This document shows, in pieces, positions 1 to 8,428 of a stretch of DNA of 64,000 nucleotides. The position numbers and the translations under genes were made by a program. The notes below the pieces were generated by a model. The model worked only from the letters and a program-made list of their open reading frames with translations. It was not told the origin of the DNA and searched no databases. The first letter of the stretch is position 1, and each line of letters opens with the position of its first letter. Origin of the DNA: G963663495 sp963663495 (lineage in GTDB: Bacteria > Bacteroidota > Rhodothermia > Rhodothermales > Bin80); contig OY760427.1 of assembly GCA_963663495.1 (NCBI GenBank), positions 4,278,001 through 4,342,000 on the forward strand, given 5' to 3'.

Positions 1-2
1 TA

Positions 3-1784
3 GACGAGAACAATCTAACTGGTCCTCTCCCTAAAGAGATTTCTAATCTGACGGCTGTGACGGTGTTCAAATTGTCCAACAACAACATCACTGGATCCAT
101 TCCGGCGGAGATTGGATTGATGAGTGAGCTACAAGAATTAAGTCTCTATACCAACGAACTCACCGGTTCAATCCCATCGGAGATTGGCGACCTCGTGAAT
201 CTGAATGGGCTAAGACTTGGCCGAAACCAGCTGTCTGGTGAGATACCCCCGGAAATCGGCAATCTCACGACATTGGTCCAGTTGCGTTTGAATCACAACG
301 ACCTGTCTGGATCCATACCTGATGGAATCGGCAATCTTGTAGAGCTGACTGCAATCAGCCTTCAACAGAACAGTCTGGATGGATCACTTCCAGAGTCCTT
401 GGGCAACTTGGTGTCACTTACCGAATTGTTTGCTCATCGGAATGATCTAACAGGGGCCATTCCGGTCAGATTTGGCGCCTTGCCGACTCTGGCTAGATTA
501 GTCTTGAGTTCAAACAACCTGAACGGGGAAATTCCATCATCTCTTGGTCGTGCTACCCAACTCGTGGAACTATTATTGAACGATAATGCATTGGAAGGCC
601 CCATTCCTAAAGATCTAGGGAATCTAGCCAATCTAACCCGGCTCTCTCTATCGGACAATCAGCTAAGCGGGGAAATTCCCGTTGAACTTTCTCGTCTGGG
701 CGAACTCACTGAACTTAGCATAAATCAGAATCTACTCTCAGGGACTATTCCAGAAGAATTTGGCAGGCTATCTAAATTGAACAGACTTATCCTGTACGGC
801 AATGATTTATCTGGAACTATTCCGACTGAGCTCGGCAACCTTACACGTTTAACGGAACTAAGTCTGAGCAAGAATCGCTTAGAAGGTTCGATTTCCGAGA
901 TAATGGGATCATGGAGTGAGTTGGTGGAATTATATCTAAATGAGAATTCTCTGACAGGAGCAATCCCTGAAGGATTGTGTACCCTTGATCAACTGGCGAG
1001 GGTTAACATACGTAGAAATCAACTGTCAGGTCCGCTTCCTGACTGCGTTGGAAGTCTGAGTCAGCTAGAATTATTTAATGTGGGCGGGAATAACCTGGAT
1101 GGTAATATTCCGATGGAGGTAGGGGATCTGTCGCTTCTGACTTCTCTGAATCTGGAACAGAATGAATTTGTCGGCGAAATTCCGTTCGAACTTGGGCAAT
1201 TGGAGATGCTCGAAACGTTACGATTGGGGCAAAATAAACTGACTGGTATGATACCGGAAGAACTGGGTAACCTTACTGTTCTGGATCACTTATCGCTTCA
1301 CGAGAATCAATTGATGGGCACTGTTCCATTGACACTTACAGGGTTAAAGGAGTTAACAACATTCTGGTTTTTCGGCGGGTCAGGCCAAATCGTGTGTGCA
1401 CCACAAGATGAATCTTTTCAGCAATGGTTGGCAGGCATTACCGATGCCATGGGTCCAAACTGTACCACTGTCACGATTGAAGAAGTGTCTGATTCGTCTA
1501 TTCCTGAAATAAAATTCAATCTTTTGGGCAATTATCCCAATCCGTTCCGATCTACCACATCAATTGGGATTGAGCTTTTTCAACCCGCGCGATCCCGAGT
1601 TGAATTACTTGACGTTACCGGTCGAAGGGTCATGACAACTCCTGCTCATGTACTCAACCCGGGCCGGCAGCTAATCCCAATCTATGTCGAAGGTCTACAG
1701 TCAGGTGTATACTTGTATCGGGTACTTCTTGATACACAGGATGAATCCCACATCTTGGCGGGGCGCATGCTCCTCATTCGATAG
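3..1784 (+). CDS. Secreted leucine-rich-repeat protein with type IX secretion sorting domain (5' end outside window)
   Basis: The reading frame is already open at base 3 and reads LRR sequence before the first internal start (GTG at 57), so the true start lies upstream of the window. Most of the protein is about 18 plant-type LRRs of about 24 residues with the core LxxLxLxxNxLxGxIPxxLGNL. A short cap with two Cys follows. The last ~85 residues (from NYPNPFRSTTSI to the end) match a type A C-terminal sorting domain: NPF motif, LLDVTGRRV strand, GVYLYRV strand. By family knowledge, such proteins cross the outer membrane by the type IX (Por) system and are released or anchored at the surface. 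The LRR region probably binds protein or glycan; the ligand is unknown. This is one of the clearest Bacteroidota-type signals in the window. Confidence 0.9.
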   Translation, partial: DENNLTGPLPKEISNLTAVTVFKLSNNNITGSIPAEIGLMSELQELSLYTNELTGSIPSEIGDLVNLNGLRLGRNQLSGEIPPEIGNLTTLVQLRLNHNDLSGSIPDGIGNLVELTAISLQQNSLDGSLPESLGNLVSLTELFAHRNDLTGAIPVRFGALPTLARLVLSSNNLNGEIPSSLGRATQLVELLLNDNALEGPIPKDLGNLANLTRLSLSDNQLSGEIPVELSRLGELTELSINQNLLSGTIPEEFGRLSKLNRLILYGNDLSGTIPTELGNLTRLTELSLSKNRLEGSISEIMGSWSELVELYLNENSLTGAIPEGLCTLDQLARVNIRRNQLSGPLPDCVGSLSQLELFNVGGNNLDGNIPMEVGDLSLLTSLNLEQNEFVGEIPFELGQLEMLETLRLGQNKLTGMIPEELGNLTVLDHLSLHENQLMGTVPLTLTGLKELTTFWFFGGSGQIVCAPQDESFQQWLAGITDAMGPNCTTVTIEEVSDSSIPEIKFNLLGNYPNPFRSTTSIGIELFQPARSRVELLDVTGRRVMTTPAHVLNPGRQLIPIYVEGLQSGVYLYRVLLDTQDESHILAGRMLLIR

Positions 1785-1907
1785 CAAAAGATTAGCCTGC
1801 ATTGTGATAAAACATAATCACACCTTATGCTCAAGGGAGCGTGAGGGGTGGGGGGTGGGTGTGAGGAACCGGTGGAGTATGCTAATGTGTCAAGCATTAC
1901 GGTGGAA

Positions 1908-1947
1908 CTTTGGGTTCTATCCACAACATTCGGGATAGAACCCAAAG
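1908..1947. repeat. Perfect 15-bp inverted repeat (hairpin) downstream of the LRR gene
   Basis: The arms 1908-1922 (CTTTGGGTTCTATCC) and 1933-1947 are exact reverse complements separated by 10 bases. The position, 124 bases after the LRR stop codon, would fit a transcription terminator. No T-run follows on the plus strand, so an intrinsic terminator is not proven. Confidence 0.6.
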
Positions 1948-2107
1948 GATTATACAATTGCGAAGCAGGAGTTAGGCAGAGGTGTGCGTCTGAAGCACGG
2001 ATTGTAGCACAAACCCGCTAAAGCAATCCCCGTTGGTCGCGGATAGTATGTATATGCGATTGCAAGGGTATGACAAGCAATTTTCCCGCTAAGTCACGGA
2101 TACAGAA

Positions 2108-2182
2108 GAGCCTCTTGCGTCAATAAATCAGCCTCCAAAATCGCTAATAACGCCCCTTCCCTAGGGGTTTTGGAAGAGGCTC
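2108..2182. repeat. Long compound hairpin
   Basis: Three nested pairings share one continuous 3' arm (2163-2182): GAGCCTCTT 2108-2116 with 2174-2182, CCAAAA 2135-2140 with 2168-2173, and CCCCT 2153-2157 with 2163-2167. Unpaired stretches lie on the 5' side only. It could be a remnant RNA structure, possibly of the group II intron whose protein relic follows, or a decayed mobile-element end. The function is unknown. Confidence 0.45.
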
Positions 2183-2385
2183 CTTAGCGAACCTGCAATC
2201 ACACGAGGGCCTGCCCCGCGTATCATGACTGAATGCAAACCTCAAATCGGACCCAACAGACGCAATCCCGCAGCGCGTGTGACCTAAGGGCTAGAATCCT
2301 GTATCAAACGCAAGCCTGAGCGGGTCTCGTTGCAGACAGTTCCAAATCTCAATAATGGCGGAGTTACTCCGCCTGAGTGCGTTGA

Positions 2386-2472
2386 GAGGACAGCAAGGTG
2401 GGCACACCGCAAGGAGCGGTGATCTCGCCGATACTGGCCAATATCTATCTTCATTACGTACTGGACCTTAGG
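2386..2472 (+). pseudogene. Relic of group II intron reverse transcriptase
   Basis: The frame from 2386 reads EDSKVGTPQGAVISPILANI followed by YLHYVLDL. This is the conserved RT block (GTPQGxxxSPxLANxxLHxxLD) of group II intron maturases such as LtrA. A stop codon (2383-2385) precedes it and the sequence diverges after LDL, where the usual WFE is absent. Only about 29 codons remain, so this is a scar, not a gene. No domain V could be identified nearby. Confidence 0.8.
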
Positions 2473-2533
2473 AATGTCTACGGGCATATTTTGAGACTTG
2501 GAGCATAGTTTTGCAAGAACCTCAATCCTAATA

Positions 2534-3817
2534 TTTGGGAATTATATACGTGAGTGACCAACTGTACACAGTGAGGCACTAGTATCAATTTCACGGGTCA
2601 TAGGGGTCGGTAACCCGAACGCCCCTCGCCGTGCAGAAGCCCCAATCCCGGAGGCCAGTATGTTTGCAGCCGCATTCAGGTCTGCATGATCCGCATGTCC
2701 ACAGGACATACACGTGAATTTGCTCTGCGTCTTACGGTTACTCGCTTCTGTGTGCCCACACACAAAACACCGCTGACTGGTATAGGCAGCGGTAACCTTT
2801 ATCACCTTGCGGCACTTATAGCCCAGCATCTGATCCAGCTGGCCCCAACCTGTTCGCAGTATTCCACGGTTGAGGCCAGACTTCTGTCTGACGTTTGTGC
2901 CAAAGCTCTCCATCGTCCCCTTAGCTGAACGTGTCATCGCTTTGATCTTCAGGTCCTCCAGTATCACCGTTGAGGAGCATTTGGCAATACTGCGACTTAC
3001 CTGGTGGTTCGCATTCTTGAGGATGGTAGCACGCTTGCGCTGTATGCGGGCGATTCTATGCTTCCGCCTGTTACGACGGTTGAAGCCTTTCTTCTGTCTC
3101 GCCAGTCTTCGCTGATGCCGCTTCAACTTGGCATCAAGACGCTTCGTATCCGGTTGTCTGATAATGCTTGTATCGCCCTCTGTGGAGACCATAGCGACCT
3201 GCCCGCAATTACGGTCAATGCCTACAGCACTGCCGGTATCCTCTATTACAGGTGCCTCAATCTTGTAGCAGATGACAGCATACCATTTGCCGGCGTTCTT
3301 CTTTACAGTGGCTTTGATGGGTATACCATCAGGGTACGGGTTGCCTCCCCGCCTGCGGAGCGCCATATATCCCACTTTCGGGATATACAGCTTGCCATCC
3401 CGAACCCTTACGTTATCCGGGATCGTGAACGAAGGCGTACTACCACGTCTGGAATGGAATCTCGGTCTTCTCTTACCTTCCTTGAAGAATGCCTTCCATG
3501 CATCCGCCTGATATTTCAATGTGTATCTAACGACACCAAAGGAGTATTCAGGTAGCCACTCGACCGTACGGCGCAGTGCCGTGAACCGCTTCCCCAGCGA
3601 GAAGAAGCTTACCGAGGGCGGCTTCTCTCCAGCCTCTTTCGCTTTCTTGTAGGCCTCACTCTGCTCTGCGAGGATGGCATTCCACACAAACCTACACGCA
3701 CCCGCTAATCCAGCAAGTTGCTTGGCGTTACTTCGACTTCCGGGCAACAGCCTGTATGTGATATTGCGGTATGCACTAACCGTTTCGGGCATGGCACCGT
3801 GATATATAACTCCCTAA
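2534..3817 (-). mobile_element. tnpB-only IS200/IS605-type insertion sequence, apparently complete
   Basis: The element carries only a tnpB gene on the minus strand and no tnpA. Boundaries come from two observations. The right end (about 2534) is shared with the second copy up to CCCAAA, after which the flanks differ. The two outer ends also form an imperfect inverted repeat (TTTGGGAATTATATAC at 2534-2549, TTAGGGAGTTATATATC reading inward from 3817). In this family the region at the tnpB 3' end and just beyond normally also encodes the omega RNA guide, which here would start around 2600 and run leftward past 2534. Confidence 0.7.
2542..3792 (-). CDS. tnpB: TnpB RNA-guided nuclease / IS605 OrfB transposase-associated protein
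   Basis: A 416-residue protein of normal TnpB length. The C-terminal half has the RuvC-like motifs: GIDRN (first Asp), VILEDLKI (Glu) and DHADLNAAANI (last Asp). Between the last two is the CxxC...CxxC zinc finger (CFVCGH and CMSCGH). The N-terminal part has the usual OrfB helix-turn-helix-like region (CRFVWNAILAEQ) and the basic KRHQRRLARQKKG helix. TnpB proteins cleave DNA guided by an RNA from the element's right end and help the element persist. No tnpA is present, so the element would need TnpA in trans to move. No frameshift or missing motif was seen. Confidence 0.95.
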   Translation of the reverse strand: MPETVSAYRNITYRLLPGSRSNAKQLAGLAGACRFVWNAILAEQSEAYKKAKEAGEKPPSVSFFSLGKRFTALRRTVEWLPEYSFGVVRYTLKYQADAWKAFFKEGKRRPRFHSRRGSTPSFTIPDNVRVRDGKLYIPKVGYMALRRRGGNPYPDGIPIKATVKKNAGKWYAVICYKIEAPVIEDTGSAVGIDRNCGQVAMVSTEGDTSIIRQPDTKRLDAKLKRHQRRLARQKKGFNRRNRRKHRIARIQRKRATILKNANHQVSRSIAKCSSTVILEDLKIKAMTRSAKGTMESFGTNVRQKSGLNRGILRTGWGQLDQMLGYKCRKVIKVTAAYTSQRCFVCGHTEASNRKTQSKFTCMSCGHADHADLNAAANILASGIGASARRGAFGLPTPMTREIDTSASLCTVGHSRI

Positions 3818-3900
3818 TATATGAAAATTATATTCCATGCGTACCCACGTGTTGAGTTATTTGAAATAATTGCAGTTTTTCGTGAAAAGCGGGAACCGAT

Positions 3901-4005
3901 TATGAACAACTGGCGAAAGCCATCCTGTCTGCACCACCAAAGCACAATAAGTAACTCCTGCGAAAACGCGTGGCATTCAGCCATATAACTCCCTAATATT
4001 TCCAT
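3901..4005 (+). repeat. Inverted-orientation copy of the end of the 116-aa ORF at 6802-7152
   Basis: These bases match the reverse complement of about 6938-7045 at roughly 85-90% by eye, starting at GAACAACTGGCGAAAGCC and ending at CTCCCTAATATTTCC. The plus-strand frame reads EQLAKAILSAPPKHNK then stop, against EELAKAIMSTPPEHKK in the other copy. Homology ends 8 bases before the M20 gene start, so the upstream region of that gene was formed by rearrangement or by insertion of this sequence. Confidence 0.75.
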
Positions 4006-4012
4006 TCTCGCC

Positions 4013-4663
4013 ATGAAGACAACATTCCTCCTTACCCTCCTTTTGTGGTTCGGCATGCTGCCCGTACAGGCGCAGCAAGCCCGTGAGACGGTCAACATGT
4101 CAATTGACAATAGTCATTCTCGGTACGCGGAGGTGGCCAAGCAATTGTGGGACTGGGCGGAAGTAGGCTATCAGGAAGTCAGGAGCGCGGAGCTATTGAT
4201 GTCTGAGCTGGCCTCTGCCGGATTTGAAACGGAGGAACATGTAGCCGGCATTCCGACAGCGTTCGTAGCAGAGTATGGTACTGCGGCCCCGGTTATCGGG
4301 ATATTGGCAGAGTTCGATGCGCTTCCGGGCTTGTCATAAGAGTCGGTACCTACTCGGCAGGCGCGAACGGATGGTGGAGCAGGGCATGCTTGCGGGCACC
4401 ACCTTTTTGGTACGGCATCGACTGCGGCTGCCATCGCCTTGAAGGATTATCTGGATGAAACCGGGATGTCTGGAACGATCCGTCTCTATGGCACGCCGGC
4501 AGAGATTGGTGAGATTATTAACGGTACAGGGCCCGGGCACACCACGGACCGGGAAATCACCGTCTTCAAGTCCGTCGGCAATGCCGTCCAGGACCTGGCC
4601 GTGGCTCGCCACGTAGTATCCGTCGCTGTCGAACGGAGACTGGGTACCCGCGCTGCATTGTAG
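4013..4663 (+). pseudogene. Chimeric pseudogene: M20 amidohydrolase 5' part joined to ornithine cyclodeaminase 3' part
   Basis: The start codes a signal peptide (LLTLLLWFGMLPVQAQ) and the N-terminus of an AbgB-like M20 peptidase (WAEVGYQE, ILAEFDALPGLS). A TAA at 4337-4339 interrupts it; the same frame continues with GAGHACGHHLFGTAS, the metal-binding region, so this is a point nonsense (probably CAA to TAA). At about 4497-4510 the sequence switches from M20 (RLYGTPAE) to the C-terminus of the ornithine cyclodeaminase/mu-crystallin family ([10 protein letters not shown], then [18 protein letters not shown]). Two genes have thus been joined by a deletion inside a shared short motif. Neither active site is complete. 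It converges on mnmA with a 3-base gap. Confidence 0.85.
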
Positions 4664-4666
4664 CCC

Positions 4667-5815
4667 CTACCGTTCGGGTGCCACCACCATATTCTCCACC
4701 TGGCGGATCCATCCACCACCGAGAACATCTTCTCCCTCGTATACCACCACTGACTGCCCGGGTGTTATTGCAGGGCGCTTCTCCATAAACGTAACGACCA
4801 ATTCATCCACTCCATCCTGGCGCACGAGGCACGAGGCACCGAGGTCTTTGTAGCGCACCTTACCAGAGGCAATTCGCTCCTCCGCCAGACTTTCGTACTT
4901 GACCAGGTTTATTCCACTGGCCCTTAGCGTGTGCCTGTAGAGCTCATCTCTCGGCCCGACAGTAATTACGTTTGTCTTCGGATCAATGTTGGTCACATAC
5001 ACCGGATACCCGAGCGCTAGTCCCAACCCGTGGCGCTGGCCAATAGTAAAGAAGGGATATCCCGCATGCTCCCCTACCACTGTTCCGTCCGACAGCACGA
5101 AAAGCCCTCCTTCCACGGCGCTCTCAAGGCCTTCTACGCGGTCCTTCAAGAACCTCCGGTAGTCGTTGTCAGGGATAAAGCAAATCTCGTATGAGTCGGG
5201 CTTGGCGGCGACATGTCCGAGCCCGAAATCCTCGGCCATGCGGCGTATTTGCGGCTTGGAATATTCACCCACCGGGAATAGGGTACGTGCCAGGTGGTCT
5301 TGCGGAAGGCCCCAGAGTGCGTAGCTCTGGTCCTTGTTGGCATCTGCGCCGCGCCGCAGGACAAACCGTCCAGAGTTAGGATCCATGCGTAATCGCGCGT
5401 AGTGCCCCGTGGCGATATACTCACATCCCAAGTCATCGGCCCGCTCCAACAAGGCACTCCATTTGATGTGCGTATTGCACAGAACGCACGGGTTTGGGGT
5501 CCTGCCTGCGAGGTAATCACCTGTGAAGCGCTCAATGACCCATTCCCCGAATTCCTTGCGGATATCAACTACAAAGTGCGTGAAACCATGTTTGAGAGCC
5601 ACAGCCCGTGCGTCGTTCATTGAGTCCAGCGTACAGCATCCCACCTCCTTGCCCGTTGGGCGCCCGCTGCCGGTGTAGTCCCACGTTTTCATCGTGATCC
5701 CTATCACATTGTAGCCCAATTGGGCCAGTAGGACAGCCGCCACGGAGGAGTCGACGCCCCCGCTCATTGCAACAAGTACACGAGCGCCGCGGGAGGGGTG
5801 CTTGCTAGAAGACAT
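4667..5815 (-). CDS. mnmA: tRNA-specific 2-thiouridylase MnmA
   Basis: MnmA thiolates U34 in the wobble position of tRNA-Lys, -Glu and -Gln in the cytoplasm, using ATP and a relayed sulfur. From the chosen start the protein has 382 residues. The PP-loop SGGVDSS is at 18-24, the catalytic Cys in NPCVLC at 110, and the second catalytic Cys in YEICFIP at 212. The start at 5815 is preferred over the longer frame to 5836 because GGAGGG lies 10 bases upstream of it. It overlaps the end of the upstream SDR gene by 11 bases, so the two are likely co-transcribed. Nothing looks damaged. Confidence 0.96.
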   Translation of the reverse strand: MSSSKHPSRGARVLVAMSGGVDSSVAAVLLAQLGYNVIGITMKTWDYTGSGRPTGKEVGCCTLDSMNDARAVALKHGFTHFVVDIRKEFGEWVIERFTGDYLAGRTPNPCVLCNTHIKWSALLERADDLGCEYIATGHYARLRMDPNSGRFVLRRGADANKDQSYALWGLPQDHLARTLFPVGEYSKPQIRRMAEDFGLGHVAAKPDSYEICFIPDNDYRRFLKDRVEGLESAVEGGLFVLSDGTVVGEHAGYPFFTIGQRHGLGLALGYPVYVTNIDPKTNVITVGPRDELYRHTLRASGINLVKYESLAEERIASGKVRYKDLGASCLVRQDGVDELVVTFMEKRPAITPGQSVVVYEGEDVLGGGWIRQVENMVVAPER

Positions 5816-6614
5816 GTTTGGAATACCCTCCGTCAACAGGAATTGCCGTACCAGTCATGAATCCCGCTTGTTGACTGGCGAGGAACGCCACCACGGCTGC
5901 GAATTCCTCCGGGTCCGCTAAACGCCGCAAGGCAGCCTCCTTTGACCAGCCTGCAACGACTTCCTCGTCCGTCTTCCCAGTACGCTTCACGAGGTCATCT
6001 ATCAGGTGCTGTAGTCTCTGCGTCCGCGTGAAACCCGGCAGCACGGTATTGACCGTAATACCACTCGGCCCTACCTCTTCCGATAGCGTCTTGGCGAAGC
6101 CCTGCACACCCGCCCTAGCTGTATTGGACAAGTACAGGGAGCCGATAGGCTGCTTGGCGGCGATGGACGAAATCATGATGATCCGTGCGTGCCCATCATT
6201 TGCGGAAGCATCCTTTAGCAACGGCAACGCATGTCGACACAGGTTGATGGTGCTCATCAAGTTCAGTTCCAGGCCGCCACGCCAGGTCGCGGCATCAAAA
6301 TCGTCCATCATCCCGGTCGGAGGCCCCCCGGCATTAGTAATCATTATGTGAAGAACTCCGATATCTGCACGGATGGTCGCCATAGCCGCTGCAATATCAT
6401 CCTCCTTCGTTACATCTGCCGTGAGTGGCAGCACCGCGTCCTCATTGCCTGCGGCGGTTGCCACAGCGCGTGCTGCCATGCGAATTCGATCCTCGCTCCT
6501 GGAGCATATGGCGACTCGGCATCCCTCACGAGCTAGCACCGTTGCTACCGCGAGACCGAGGCCACTGCTTGCCCCGGCTACAAAAGCTACTCTTCCCTTA
6601 AGGCCTAGGTTCAT
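5805..6614 (-). CDS. SDR family oxidoreductase with altered catalytic motif
   Basis: A Rossmann-fold short-chain dehydrogenase of 269 residues. The cofactor motif GASSGLG is at 14-20 and NAG at 94-96, and the C-terminal GTAIPVDGGY is typical. The catalytic Ser is present (S150), but the canonical YxxxK is replaced: the aligned segment is SNTARAGV, giving Ser163 for Tyr and Arg167 for Lys. A recognised subgroup of FabG-like SDRs carries this SN..R variant, so this is probably a real divergent enzyme rather than a damaged one. The substrate cannot be predicted. The gene lies upstream of mnmA and overlaps its start. Confidence 0.88.
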   Translation of the reverse strand: MNLGLKGRVAFVAGASSGLGLAVATVLAREGCRVAICSRSEDRIRMAARAVATAAGNEDAVLPLTADVTKEDDIAAAMATIRADIGVLHIMITNAGGPPTGMMDDFDAATWRGGLELNLMSTINLCRHALPLLKDASANDGHARIIMISSIAAKQPIGSLYLSNTARAGVQGFAKTLSEEVGPSGITVNTVLPGFTRTQRLQHLIDDLVKRTGKTDEEVVAGWSKEAALRRLADPEEFAAVVAFLASQQAGFMTGTAIPVDGGYSKHVF

Positions 6615-6801
6615 TGCACTTTGGTTTAGGTACTATGCCCGGTCCGATCCCTGTGGCGAGAAACATCATCCTCGCCACATCTGGCCGCGGCATAGTCTTG
6701 ATTATGGTGTTGTACTGTGATTGCGGTGTTTCGGTTTGCTAGGCTGATTTGAATGTGTCATGCCGCCTCAATATTGCTGCTCCGGATATCCCGACAAGGG
6801 C

Positions 6802-7152
6802 TCAGGCGGCGTGCCGCACCATCGTTCCGAAAAATGCGGGAATCATTGCGCTGCTGTCTTCAGCATGCATGGCAATAATCAAACCTTTCCCTAATGCCCG
6901 GTCACAGGAATAGACGATCTCGTGGACCTTCTCCCGAGGAAAGATTAGGGAGTTATATGGCTGAGTGCCACGCGTTTTCGCAGGCGTTACTTTTTTGTGC
7001 TCTGGTGGTGTGGACATGATGGCTTTCGCCAGTTCTTCCGGTATGGTAGGGATGGGTTGTTGGATATTGAGAATGTCGTTTGTTACGGGGCGGCCGGGGC
7101 GTTTCGTTTCCTGAATCTTGTTACCGGGCTTCGGGGATTTGTCTATGCGCAT
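6802..7152 (-). CDS. Hypothetical protein, 116 aa
   Basis: No family recognised. The protein has a basic, Pro-rich N-terminus (about 1-40), a segment IPEELAKAIMSTPPEHKK, and a C-terminal part with FPREKVHEIVYSCDRALGKG. No signal peptide or membrane segment is visible. A fragment homologous to its middle region occurs in inverted orientation at 3901-4005, so the gene belongs to a family present at least twice here. The PEELAKAIMSTPP stretch resembles linear motifs seen in small accessory-genome proteins, but I cannot assign a function. Confidence 0.5.
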   Translation of the reverse strand: MRIDKSPKPGNKIQETKRPGRPVTNDILNIQQPIPTIPEELAKAIMSTPPEHKKVTPAKTRGTQPYNSLIFPREKVHEIVYSCDRALGKGLIIAMHAEDSSAMIPAFFGTMVRHAA

Positions 7153-7409
7153 GGCGTTATAGGCTAAAGAGTAGCACTAATCCATTGGGGCAGAATACCG
7201 AAATGATTTCATGGCGGACATTTGCTTAGAGCATGTAGGAGGCCGCATACATTGCCATCCAGTTTTCACGACAGTCGATCAATTTCAGGACCGATTCCTT
7301 AGCTTGTATCGGGACGCTCTTGACAATGCGGAAGTGACCCCTGTGCGGGTCACGAAGCGCACCGGACGAACCCATGAGACGCGGGCCATCAAGCACACAC
7401 ATGGAAAGG

Positions 7410-7566
7410 CTAGCACATAACGGCCTTAACCACCGGAATGGGTACGGCGTTGCCAGTAAGCCGTCTGACAGTCGTTATCGTACTGTCAATCTCGTAGCGG
7501 TCGGGGAAGCCTTGCAGGCGCAGTATTTCGCGGCCCGTTAGTCTCCGTTCTCCGTCCACGAGCAAG
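7410..7566 (-). pseudogene. C-terminal remnant of a C5 cytosine DNA methyltransferase
   Basis: The minus-strand frame reads LVDGERRLTGREILRLQGFP then DRYEI, and ends with TGNAVPIPVVKAVMC and a stop at 7410. These are motifs IX-X of Dcm-type methyltransferases: RxLTxREaaRLQgFPd and GNaVPvpv. Only about 50 codons remain. The 5' side ends at the junction with the decayed tnpB element (about 7566/7567), which replaced the catalytic part. No matching restriction endonuclease was recognised beside it. Confidence 0.85.
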
Positions 7567-8386
7567 GGCGCTCCGCAGGCGGGGAGATAACCCGTACCCT
7601 GATGGTATACCCGTCAAAGCCACTGTAAAGAAGAATGCCGGCAAATGGTATGCTGTCATCTGCTACAAGATGGAGGCACCTGTAATAGAGGATACCGGCG
7701 GTGCTGTAGGCATTGACCGTAATTGCGGGCAGGTCGCTATGGTCTCCACAGAGGACGATACAAGCATTATCAGACAACCGGATACCAAGCGTCTTGATGC
7801 CAAGTTGAAGCGGCATCAGCGAAGACTGGCGAGACAGAAGAAAGGCTCCAACCGTCGTAACAGACGGAAGCATAGAATCGCCCGCATACAGCGCAAGCGT
7901 GCTAACATCCTCAAGAATGCGAACCACCAGGTAAGTCGCAGTATTGCCAAATGCTCCTCAACGGTGATACTGGAGGACCTAAGAATCAAAGCGATAACAC
8001 GTTCAGCTAAGGGGACGATGGAGAGCTTTGGTACAAACGTCAAACAGAAGTCTGGCCTCAACCGTAAGATACTGCGAACAGGTTGGGGCCAGCTGGAACA
8101 GATGCTGGGCTATAAGTGCCGCAAGGTGATAAAGGTTACCGCTGCCTATACCAGTCAGCGGTGTTCTGTGTGTGGGCACACAGAAGCGAGTAACCGTAAG
8201 ATAAGGAGTAAGGCGCAAATTCACGTGTATGTCCTGTGGACATGAATCATGCAGACCTGAATGCGGCTGCAAACATACTGGCCTCCGGGATTGGGGCTGC
8301 TGCACGGCGAGGGGCGTTCGGGTTACCGACCCCTATGACCCGTGAAATTGATACAAGTGCCTCACTGTGTACAGTTGGTCACTCAC
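7567..8386 (+). pseudogene. Truncated and frameshifted tnpB
   Basis: The frame starts at the element junction with ALRRRGDNPYPDGIPVK and keeps the RuvC motifs GIDRN and VILEDLRI and the first half of the zinc finger (CSVCGH). Around 8200-8245 short insertions and deletions (AAGATAAGGAGTAAGGCGC in place of AAGACGCAGAGC, and loss of bases at CATGAATCATGC) break the frame before the last Asp motif. A continuous open frame remains from about 7670 to 8245. It cannot be an active nuclease. The right-end RNA region is retained. Confidence 0.88.
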
Positions 8387-8402
8387 GTATATAATTCCCA
8401 AA
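7567..8402 (+). mobile_element. 5'-truncated second copy of the tnpB element
   Basis: Homology to the element at 2534-3817 begins abruptly at GGCGCTCCGC (7567), in the middle of tnpB, and runs to the common right end CCCAAA at about 8402. The left end and the first ~150 codons are missing. The DNA is otherwise about 95% identical to the first copy by eye, so the two separated recently. Confidence 0.85.
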
Positions 8403-8428
8403 GAGTACCCGGGCGGGAGCGGGGGCGG

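Larger units (their letters stand above)
1785..2385. other. Intergenic region without a supported gene
   Basis: About 600 bases between the LRR gene and the group II intron relic. It holds two palindromic structures (annotated separately) and a G-rich stretch at about 1846-1862. No open frame here has recognisable protein similarity. Confidence 0.6.

Noticed and set aside
7211..7420. 69-codon plus-strand frame between the 116-aa ORF and the methyltransferase remnant
   Set aside because: No similarity; a comparable open frame exists on the minus strand, so coding direction cannot be supported.
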